A DNA stretch of 5,702 bases from Massilia sp. (GTDB taxonomy: Bacteria; Pseudomonadota; Gammaproteobacteria; Burkholderiales; Burkholderiaceae_D), in assembly GCA_003520365.1 (NCBI GenBank), contig DOUW01000120.1, forward strand, positions 1 to 5,702, read 5' to 3'. Both the position numbers and the translations under genes were made by a program. This document shows positions 1 through 5,493 of the stretch, piece by piece (the first letter of the stretch is position 1; each line of letters begins with the position of its first letter). The notes below the pieces were generated by a model. The model saw only the letters and a list, made by a program, of their open reading frames with translations, was not told the DNA's origin and searched no databases.

Positions 1-4
1 CTGG

Positions 5-43
5 GAAAACCCGGGCGCGCCGGTGCCTGCCTGTATGGCAAGC
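5..43 (-). terminator. Possible terminator after the TonB receptor
   Basis: Just past the receptor stop codon, the minus-strand RNA can form a 7-bp stem (GCUUGCC with GGCAGGC, one G-U pair, 5-nt loop; positions 25-43). A second CCGG/CCGG mini-stem follows, then UUUU at positions 6-9. The U run does not directly follow the first stem, so this is not a textbook intrinsic terminator. The window edge prevents further inspection. Confidence 0.25.
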
Positions 44-47
44 CGCG

Positions 48-2531
48 TCAGAAGCCGTAGTTCGCGCGCATGTAGACGAAGCGTCCCGAACGGCCGAACG
101 GCGAATAGTTCGAGAATGGCGTATTGCCCGTCGTGTTCAGCGCCGGCGGCAGCGTTTCTGGATAGCGGTCGAAGACATTGTCCGCGCCGAGCGCCAGCGA
201 CAGCTTGCGCGTGAGCGCGTAGCGCGCCTCGAGGTCGACCACCGTTTGCGCCGCGAGCGGGAAGTCGAAGGCGGCCGTCGTTCCGGGCGTCATCGTCTTG
301 CCGTAGCGGGTGACGCGCGCGGTGGCGCCCCAACTGCCGAGCTTCCAGTTCAGGTTGGCGCTGAACTTGTTCTTCGGCTGGCCTTCCTCGAGCGCGATGA
401 TGTTGGCGCGGTCAAACAGCACCGGCGCCGGCTGCAAGGCGGCGAGCTGGGCCGTGACCGGCACCTTGGTGACCTCGGTCCGGTTGACATTGCCCGCCAG
501 CGTGGCATCGAAGCGCCCCGCCGCGCCGGCGTTGATCGGCCAGTTCAGCACGATGTCGACGCCCTCGGTGGTGGTGTCGACGCCGTTGATGAAGAAGCGT
601 CCGCCGCCCACGCCCACGAAACCTTGCGCGACGATGTAGTCGCGCACGTTCGCCTGGGTCAGGTTTTCCGACAGGATGATGCGGTCGCGGATCTTGATGC
701 GATAGGCGTCGATCGTGACGCTGACCGGATCGAAGCGCAGCACCGCGCCGAGCGACAGGTTCACCGATTTCTCGGCATCGAGCGGCTTGGCGCCAAGTGC
801 GACGGCCACCGGATCGGTCGGTTTGAAGGTCGTGATCTCGTACGGCACCCCGTTGATGAAATTGGTCGAGGTCGACGTGAAGTTTTGCTGCTGCGGCGAG
901 GGTGCACGGAACCCGTTCTGCAGCGAGCCGCGCAGGGCGAAGCTTTTACTGAAATCGTAGCGGCCCGAGAGCTTGCCGGCCAGGCTGTTGCCGTAGTCCG
1001 AATAATGCTCGGCACGCACCGCGACCGAGGCCAGCAGCTGCGGCGTGATGTTCGCTTCCAGGTCGACGAAGGCGCCGGCCGCGCTGCGGTGGGTATCGAT
1101 CTCGTTGGCCGGGCGGAAGCCCGGGAACACCTGGGCGCCCGGCGCGGCCGGGGTGCCGTTGGCCAGCGTCTCGCCGCCGTAGCGCCAGGAATCCGGCTCG
1201 CCCGCGAACAGCTTGTAGCCTTCGCGCCGCACTTCGGTGCCGACCGCGATGTTCAGCGGCGAGGACAAACCCACGTCGAGCGTGCGCACGCCGGTCAGGT
1301 TGAACACCAGCTGGTCATAGGAAAAGCCGCCGGCATCGAATACGGTCTTGCTGGACGGGCCGATCGAGCGGTTCAGCGTGTTCTGGATCTCGAAGCGCAT
1401 CTTGTTCTTGCCGTAGCCGAGCGAGGCGTCCATGTCCCAGTTACCGAGGGTCCAGGTGATGCCGCCGGTGGCGCTGAAGTCGTCCACGGTCGGCGCGATG
1501 ACCGGCAGGAAGCCGTCCGGATAGATGGACAGGATGTTGCGCGCATCCTGGGCCGGGCGGAAGTAGCCGCTGGAGCGCGCTTCGCGGTTCTGGTAGCTGG
1601 CCCAGCCGTAGACCCTGGTGCCGTTGCCGAGATCGTTGCCGGCATTGGCGAACAGCGTCGCCTGCTGCATCTCGGGGTCGCCGTACCAGGCGTTGAAGCG
1701 GTCGATCGTGTTTTCGCGCGGGTCGAAGGCGCCGTTGGCCAGGCGCGGGTATTGCTGGCGCATGTCGTAGCCGCCGCGCTCGGTGCGCGATTGATCCTTG
1801 TATTCGGCGGCGATGGTGACGTGGCCGCTCTCTCCCCACGGCAGCCCCTTCCAGGCGCTGACCGTGGTGCTGTGGCCGTCGGTGCGCTCGCGCGAGTCCG
1901 GGCCGGTCCAGGTACCGCCCGCCGGCGCGGCATCGTTCCACAATTCGTATTCGGTGATGCGCGCGCCATAGGTGACGCTCGCTTCGCCGCCATCGCGGTC
2001 GGTGCGCAGGCGCAGGTTGATGACGCCGGAAATCGCATCCGAGCCGTACTGGGCCGCGGCGCCGTCGCGCAGCACCTCGATGTTCTTGACGATCGCCGTC
2101 GGGATCGTGTTCATGTCGACCGCCGCCGAGCCGCGCCCGACGCTGCCGTTCAGGTTCACCAGCGACGAGGCGTGGCGGCGCTTGGAGTTCACCAGCACCA
2201 GGGTCTGGTCGGGCGCCATGCCGCGCAGGGTCGCCGGACGGATGGTGTCGGTGCCGTCGGTGAGCGAGGGCCGCGGGAAGTTCAGCGAGGGGAGCGCCAC
2301 CGACAGCGCCTGGTTCATTTCGGTGGTGCCGGTGTTCTTCAGGGTGTCGGCCGAGATGATGTCGACCGCAGCGCTGGTGTCGAGCGCGCTGCGGTTGGCG
2401 ACCCGCGTGCCCGTCACCACGACGGTGGCGGTGCTGCCTTCGGTGGCGACCGTTTCCTGCGCAAGTGCCGTGCCCGAGAACATCGCGGCGATCGACAAGG
2501 CCAGTACCGTTTTTTTCCTCGTTCTTTGCAT
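48..2531 (-). CDS. TonB-dependent outer-membrane receptor, ligand unknown
   Basis: This is a gated outer-membrane beta-barrel that should import a scarce ligand using energy from TonB-ExbB-ExbD. From the chosen start it has 827 residues, a usual length for the family. It opens with a signal peptide: basic MQRTRKK, a hydrophobic stretch, and cleavage near TALAQ (about residue 25). A TonB-box-like TVVVTGTR follows, then the plug domain (about residues 45-175) with ATLRGM, LVLVNSKRRH, IEVLRDGAAAQYGSDA and SGVIN. The rest is barrel, with the C-terminal ADNVFDRY signature and a terminal phenylalanine typical of BAM substrates. I prefer the ATG at 2529-2531 because GAGGGA lies 5 bases upstream; the in-frame ATG at 2544-2546 adds five residues and has no ribosome site. 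The plug resembles the 'VNGKRRH' receptors common in Xanthomonas, Caulobacter and Massilia, but has Ser in place of Gly. Neighbours give no ligand clue: no FecI/FecR, siderophore or glycosidase genes are visible. Family assignment is firm; substrate is unknown. Confidence 0.95.
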   Translation of the reverse strand: MQRTRKKTVLALSIAAMFSGTALAQETVATEGSTATVVVTGTRVANRSALDTSAAVDIISADTLKNTGTTEMNQALSVALPSLNFPRPSLTDGTDTIRPATLRGMAPDQTLVLVNSKRRHASSLVNLNGSVGRGSAAVDMNTIPTAIVKNIEVLRDGAAAQYGSDAISGVINLRLRTDRDGGEASVTYGARITEYELWNDAAPAGGTWTGPDSRERTDGHSTTVSAWKGLPWGESGHVTIAAEYKDQSRTERGGYDMRQQYPRLANGAFDPRENTIDRFNAWYGDPEMQQATLFANAGNDLGNGTRVYGWASYQNREARSSGYFRPAQDARNILSIYPDGFLPVIAPTVDDFSATGGITWTLGNWDMDASLGYGKNKMRFEIQNTLNRSIGPSSKTVFDAGGFSYDQLVFNLTGVRTLDVGLSSPLNIAVGTEVRREGYKLFAGEPDSWRYGGETLANGTPAAPGAQVFPGFRPANEIDTHRSAAGAFVDLEANITPQLLASVAVRAEHYSDYGNSLAGKLSGRYDFSKSFALRGSLQNGFRAPSPQQQNFTSTSTNFINGVPYEITTFKPTDPVAVALGAKPLDAEKSVNLSLGAVLRFDPVSVTIDAYRIKIRDRIILSENLTQANVRDYIVAQGFVGVGGGRFFINGVDTTTEGVDIVLNWPINAGAAGRFDATLAGNVNRTEVTKVPVTAQLAALQPAPVLFDRANIIALEEGQPKNKFSANLNWKLGSWGATARVTRYGKTMTPGTTAAFDFPLAAQTVVDLEARYALTRKLSLALGADNVFDRYPETLPPALNTTGNTPFSNYSPFGRSGRFVYMRANYGF

Positions 2532-2575
2532 TTTCTTCCCTCGCATGAATGGTTTGAGCGGCTAATGCTCGAACC

Positions 2576-2645
2576 AGTCTGGAGGGCATACCCAAGCATG
2601 TCAATTTGCAACGGGTTATGTAGTGCGAAATGCAACAGTTGTCAG
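2576..2645 (-). promoter_or_regulatory. Candidate promoter region of the TonB receptor
   Basis: This AT-richer part of the 155-bp gap between the yedI-like gene and the receptor holds a perfect minus-strand TTGACA (plus positions 2599-2604), with a poor -10 (CAGACT, 2576-2581) after 17 bp. A second candidate is CTGACA (2640-2645) with TACATA (2617-2622), also 17 bp apart. Both -10 boxes match consensus at only three of six positions, so a helper regulator may be needed. No Fur-box-like sequence is apparent. The gap itself suggests that the receptor has its own promoter rather than being read only from the upstream gene. Confidence 0.3.
2604..2636 (-). repeat. Direct repeat GTTGCA in receptor promoter region
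   Basis: On the minus strand GTTGCATTT (2628-2636) and GTTGCAAAT (2604-2612) form two direct copies 24 bp apart, and the second abuts the TTGACA candidate -35 box. The placement fits a transcription-factor site, but two short copies could arise by chance. Confidence 0.3.
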
Positions 2646-2686
2646 TACGTCAGGATGTCGTAAGGAAATCCAGCCTATGTCAACGT

Positions 2687-3634
<948 letters not shown>

Positions 3635-3699
3635 GGACCTGCTCCTGTGATGTCAATATGGCAGCATCTTAACCGAGGGCAGCAGCTCCGGGCACACGG

Positions 3700-3740
3700 T
3701 TCAGCGCGATTTATTTGCAGTTCAGGCGCGAAAAACTGCA
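3700..3740. repeat. Short direct and inverted repeats in divergent promoter region
   Basis: TTCAGCGCGA (3700-3709) and TTCAGGCGCGA (3721-3731) are near-identical direct copies beginning 21 bp apart, about two helical turns. TGCAGTT (3716-3722) and AACTGCA (3734-3740) form a 7-bp inverted repeat around an 11-base spacer. There is no T run to suggest a terminator, so protein binding is the likelier meaning, if there is one. Confidence 0.35.
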
Positions 3741-3773
3741 GCTCGTCGCTTTCGGCCCCCGCCGGTCGCCGAC

Positions 3774-3781
3774 ATACGTAT
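3774..3781. promoter_or_regulatory. Palindrome ATACGTAT, possible operator of BrnA-like gene
   Basis: A perfect 8-bp palindrome overlaps the best -10 candidate (TATAGT, 3779-3784) and lies about 55 bases upstream of the BrnA-like start codon. Ribbon-helix-helix antitoxins commonly repress their own promoters by binding short palindromes, so an autoregulatory operator is a reasonable inference. The core is short and nothing else here proves binding. Confidence 0.25.
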
Positions 3782-3835
3782 AGTCCAGCATCGAGTGCTG
3801 CGGTACGGCAGCCTCGCCTAGCGAAGGAGACAACC

Positions 3836-4093
3836 ATGACCCCGACCACGAACCAAGCCGTGAACCCAGCTGCGAACCAGGCCGTGCACCAAGCCGTGCA
3901 CCAGACCGCTGCGCCGGTGCGCCGCACCCGCCCGCCGAAACGCAAGACCCGGATCACGATCTATCTCGACGACGAGGTGCTGACCGAATTCCGCAACCTG
4001 TCCGAGCGCTGCGGCACCGGTTACCAGACCCTGATCAATGCGGCGCTGCGCCACCGCCTGGCGAATGCGGGGCCGGAGACGGGCCTGCTCTGA
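3836..4093 (+). CDS. BrnA-like ribbon-helix-helix antitoxin, apparently orphan
   Basis: This is an 85-residue basic protein. Its C-terminal half has the ribbon-helix-helix pattern of the BrnA antitoxin family: a beta strand KTRITIYLDDEVL (37-49), a helix EFRNLSERC (51-59), then GTGYQTLINAALRHRL (60-75), where GYQTLIN is the most family-like element. Such proteins dimerise, bind operator DNA through the strand and, in complete pairs, neutralise the BrnT ribonuclease toxin. The N-terminal 35 residues are different: five four-residue units NQAV-NPAA-NQAV-HQAV-HQTA (6-25) and then a basic proline-rich linker. The start is chosen from AAGGAGA placed 5 bases before this ATG; the frame is open further upstream to 3647, but no comparable ribosome site is there. 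BrnT normally lies directly upstream of BrnA, yet no toxin-like frame exists on either side. It may therefore be a free-standing regulator or the remnant of a pair. Fold assignment is fairly sure; the antitoxin role is inferred. Confidence 0.8.
   Translation: MTPTTNQAVNPAANQAVHQAVHQTAAPVRRTRPPKRKTRITIYLDDEVLTEFRNLSERCGTGYQTLINAALRHRLANAGPETGLL
3851..3910 (+). repeat. 12-bp tandem repeat, five in-frame units
   Basis: Five consecutive 12-bp units (3851-3862, 3863-3874, 3875-3886, 3887-3898, 3899-3910) encode NQAV, NPAA, NQAV, HQAV and HQTA. Units 1, 3 and 4 are closest (pattern MACCARGCCGTG); units 2 and 5 have drifted. Because the unit is four codons long, gain or loss of copies would change tail length without shifting frame. 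Confidence 0.85.
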
Positions 4094-4106
4094 TCTTGCC
4101 GGACTG

Positions 4107-4129
4107 CCGGACCCGATGATCGGCTCCGG
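4107..4129. repeat. 23-bp near-perfect palindrome after BrnA-like gene
   Basis: Centred on base 4118, the arms CCGGACCCGAT and ATCGGCTCCGG match at 10 of 11 positions, with one C/C mismatch at 4112/4124. It starts 13 bases after the BrnA-like stop codon. As RNA it gives a short-loop hairpin but has no following U run, so it is a poor intrinsic terminator. As DNA it has the symmetry of an operator. Confidence 0.6.
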
Positions 4130-4166
4130 TGTCGCGTGGGATGGTTCTGGCGTCAGCGATCAGCGC

Positions 4167-4187
4167 GTGGGCGGATTCTCCGCCCAC
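4167..4187. repeat. REP-like GC-rich hairpin (GTGGGCGGA / TCCGCCCAC)
   Basis: A perfect 9-bp stem closes a TTC loop and is followed by CCTACGGTTTT (4188-4198). Hairpins with GTGGGCGG/CCGCCCACCCTACG arms recur between genes in many proteobacterial genomes as repetitive extragenic elements; that comparison is from memory, not from a search. It could also serve as a weak terminator for the BrnA-like gene, although the T run is short and about 5-7 bases away from the stem. Confidence 0.5.
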
Positions 4188-4245
4188 CCTACGGTTTTGG
4201 CGCGCCGGCTTGCGGCGATTTCGCAGGAAGCCCGTGTTTCCAGCC

Positions 4246-4279
4246 TTCCCGGGAAACGGCGGCCGTTGCGCACGGCCGC
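4246..4279. repeat. Palindrome and hairpin upstream of HU promoter
   Basis: TTCCCGGGAA (4246-4255) is a perfect 10-bp palindrome. It is followed at once by an 8-bp stem, GCGGCCGT (4259-4266) with ACGGCCGC (4272-4279) and loop TGCGC. No T run follows on the plus strand. Together with two earlier inverted repeats they make most of the 250-bp gap between the BrnA-like and HU genes structured; no coding frame there is credible. Confidence 0.45.
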
Positions 4280-4286
4280 GTGAAAG

Positions 4287-4316
4287 ATTACAACTGGCAA
4301 TTTTTTGTGCTAATCT
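4287..4316 (+). promoter_or_regulatory. Candidate HU promoter
   Basis: An AT-rich patch 30-60 bases before the HU start contains ATTACA (4287-4292), 16 bp, then GCTAAT (4309-4314), each matching consensus at four of six positions. The overlapping TGC-TAATCT (4308-4316) reads as an extended -10. Sitting in otherwise GC-rich sequence, this patch is the most likely HU promoter, giving a short leader with GGAGG just before the ATG. Confidence 0.45.
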
Positions 4317-4343
4317 TTCCGCTCTTTCAACCCCGGAGGCACC

Positions 4344-4628
4344 ATGAAAAAAGGCGAACTGATCGCTGAATTTGCCAAGCGTACCGAAATGTCGGGTACC
4401 GCGGCCAACGTTGCGGTCAACACGATCATCGAGATCATCACCGAGCGTCTGAAAAAAGGCGACACGGTCGGCATTACCGGCTTCGGCACCTTCTCGGTGA
4501 CCAAGCGCGCAGCCCGCAAGGGCCGCAACCCGGCCACCGGCGACGTCATCAAGATCGCCGCATCGAAGACCCCGCGTTTCGCGGCCGGCGCGACCCTGAA
4601 GGCCGCCGTCAACCCGCGCAAGAAGTAA
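4344..4628 (+). CDS. HU-family DNA-binding protein
   Basis: This is a 94-residue nucleoid protein that binds DNA without strict sequence preference, bends it and helps to compact the chromosome. It has the normal HU length of about 90 residues. The N-terminal helices (3-37) start MKKGELIAEFAKRTEMS. The family signature is at 46-66: GFGTF, SVTKRAARKGRNPATG, with the conserved DNA-intercalating proline in GRNP (residue 63) at the tip of the beta arm. DVIKIAASKTPRFAAGATLK forms the end of the arm and the last strand/helix, and the tail is basic (NPRKK). The ATG is fixed by GGAGG four bases upstream and by alignment with HU. It looks monocistronic, with its own promoter and a strong hairpin after the stop. 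The N-terminal half differs from the usual MNKTELID start of betaproteobacterial HupB, so it may be a second HU paralogue; IHF is less likely because IHF-specific features are absent. I leave the symbol blank for that reason. Confidence 0.96.
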   Translation: MKKGELIAEFAKRTEMSGTAANVAVNTIIEIITERLKKGDTVGITGFGTFSVTKRAARKGRNPATGDVIKIAASKTPRFAAGATLKAAVNPRKK

Positions 4629-4640
4629 TATCGCATGCCA

Positions 4641-4689
4641 CGGCAGGGCGCCGCGGCTTGACGCCGCGCACCCTGCCGATTCCCGTTTT
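4641..4689 (+). terminator. Terminator-like hairpin after HU
   Basis: Twelve bases past the HU stop, CGGCAGGG (4641-4648) pairs perfectly with CCCTGCCG (4671-4678). Inside it CGCGGC (4652-4657) pairs with GCCGCG (4663-4668) around a TTGAC loop, with a small internal loop between the stems. ATTCCCGTTTT follows, so the T run is short and interrupted. The hairpin should terminate HU transcription and so separate HU from the exporter downstream. Confidence 0.6.
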
Positions 4690-4703
4690 CCGATTCCCGT
4701 TTC
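4676..4703 (+). repeat. 14-bp tandem duplication in the exporter leader
   Basis: CCGATTCCCGTTTT (4676-4689) is followed directly by CCGATTCCCGTTTC (4690-4703), 13 of 14 bases identical. The first copy overlaps the end of the HU terminator stem. It lies at the start of a pyrimidine-rich tract leading to the exporter start codon. Confidence 0.75.
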
Positions 4704-4743
4704 TTCTCTCCGCTTTTCCCCTTTCCTTCCCCGAGTACCCTCC

Positions 4744-5385
4744 ATGAGCTTCGCCACCTGGATCGCCTTCGTCATCGCCGGCACCGTCATCGCCATCTCG
4801 CCGGGATCGGGCGCCGTCCTGTCGATGTCCCATGGCCTGGCCTATGGCGTCAAGAAAGCCAGCGCCACCGTGCTCGGGTTGCAACTGGGGCTGATCCTGG
4901 TGCTGGCGATCGCCGGCGCCGGCGTCGGCTCGCTACTGCTGGCCTCGGAGACCGCCTTTACCGTGGTGAAGGTGATCGGCGCGCTGTACCTGATCTATCT
5001 CGGCGTCTCGCAGTGGCGCTCGAAGGCCGAATCCGGCCCGATGGCGAGCAGCGCCGGCCTGGCCGCGCACCCCTCCGTCAAGAAGCGCGTGCTGACCGGC
5101 TTCCTCACGAATGCCACCAACCCGAAGGGCATCATCTTCATGGTCGCGGTGCTGCCCCAGTTCATCTCGAAAGAGGCGCCGCTGCTGCCGCAATTGCTGA
5201 TCCTGGGCGTGACCATGGTCACCATCGACAGCCTGGTCATGCACGGCTACGCCGCGCTGGCGGCCTCGATGCAGCGCCTGTTCCGCGACGTGCGCGCGGT
5301 GCGCATCCAGAACCGCTTCTTCGGCGCGGTGCTGGTCGTCGTCGGTTCGATGCTGTTCTTCGTCAAGCGCGGCGCGCAAGCTTGA
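4744..5385 (+). CDS. LysE/RhtB family small-molecule exporter
   Basis: This 213-residue inner-membrane protein belongs to the LysE/RhtB superfamily, whose members export amino acids such as lysine, homoserine or threonine by proton antiport. Length and start fit the family. The first membrane helix (about 5-27) carries the conserved ISPGSGAVLSMSHGLAYG block near residues 18-35; most relatives have SPGP, here SPGS. More helices lie near 40-65 and 70-90 (VKVIGALYLIYLGV), then 125-141, 148-170 and 190-207, six in all. The second signature, NATNPKGIIFMVAVLPQF, is at 123-140, with a charged, Ser/Ala-rich cytoplasmic loop (about 91-115) before it. The ATG is placed by the family N-terminus, because only a three-base GAG (4733-4735) resembles a ribosome site. 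Substrate cannot be told from sequence, and no LysG-type regulator is adjacent. It follows the HU terminator by about 55 bases, so its promoter must be in the pyrimidine-rich leader or transcription comes through from HU; I see no clear -10 box. Confidence 0.93.
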   Translation: MSFATWIAFVIAGTVIAISPGSGAVLSMSHGLAYGVKKASATVLGLQLGLILVLAIAGAGVGSLLLASETAFTVVKVIGALYLIYLGVSQWRSKAESGPMASSAGLAAHPSVKKRVLTGFLTNATNPKGIIFMVAVLPQFISKEAPLLPQLLILGVTMVTIDSLVMHGYAALAASMQRLFRDVRAVRIQNRFFGAVLVVVGSMLFFVKRGAQA

Positions 5386-5405
5386 TGTTTCGCTCACGCA
5401 CAAGT

Positions 5406-5421
5406 TGCAACCGACTGTAAC
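5406..5421 (+). promoter_or_regulatory. Direct repeat TGCAAC-N4-TGTAAC beside a promoter
   Basis: TGCAAC (5406-5411) and TGTAAC (5416-5421) begin 10 bp apart on the same strand and end 5 bases before the -35 box at 5427. Tandem half-sites one helical turn apart directly against a -35 box are typical of OmpR/PhoB-type response regulators, which suggests activator binding. No regulator gene is in view. Confidence 0.35.
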
Positions 5422-5426
5422 CCGCG

Positions 5427-5455
5427 TTGTCCCGGCGCCCTTCCTGCGTTGTAAT
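5427..5455 (+). promoter_or_regulatory. Sigma70-type promoter of the DUF6600-like gene
   Basis: TTGTCC (5427-5432, four of six to consensus), exactly 17 bp, then TGTAAT (5450-5455, five of six). Transcription would begin near 5462, giving a leader of about 32 bases that contains CCGGAG (5481-5486) seven bases before the ATG. This is the best-formed promoter in the window. Confidence 0.6.
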
Positions 5456-5493
5456 CGGGTAGACGTCCACCGTCCCACGCCCGGAGCCCCATC

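Larger units (their letters stand above)
3635..3835. promoter_or_regulatory. Divergent intergenic region, yedI-like / BrnA-like genes
   Basis: These 201 bp must carry the promoters for both flanking genes. On the minus side, TAAGAT (3666-3671) is a possible -10 for the yedI-like gene but has no good -35. On the plus side TATAGT (3779-3784) is a possible -10 for the BrnA-like gene, likewise without a good -35. The ribosome site AAGGAGA (3824-3830) precedes the plus-strand ATG by 5 bases. The region also contains an 8-bp palindrome and short direct and inverted repeats, listed separately. No credible coding frame is present. Confidence 0.5.

Noticed and set aside
1441..2604. 387-codon minus-strand frame overlapping the receptor in another phase
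   Set aside because: Arg/His/Gly/Pro-rich out-of-frame translation without recognisable domains; the overlapping receptor is certain.
246..2663. Very long (805-codon) plus-strand open frame antisense to the TonB receptor
   Set aside because: It mirrors the receptor's codon structure in GC-rich DNA, is dominated by Arg, Gly, Ala, Val and His without any domain pattern, and the receptor frame has a signal peptide, plug and barrel motifs.
3647..3835. Upstream in-frame extension of the BrnA-like gene
   Set aside because: The frame is open, but the region is a divergent promoter region and the strong AAGGAGA ribosome site points to the ATG at 3836.
3635..3835. Possible BrnT toxin gene upstream of the BrnA-like gene
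   Set aside because: No plus-strand frame of the needed length (about 90 codons) with BrnT-like features fits in the 201-bp gap.
4038..4369. Short plus-strand frames across the BrnA-HU gap
   Set aside because: No supported ribosome site or recognisable motif; they cross hairpins and the HU promoter.
4035..4796. 253-codon minus-strand frame across the HU gene and both flanking gaps
   Set aside because: It runs through inverted repeats, the HU terminator and HU itself, with no family resemblance; HU is certain on the other strand.
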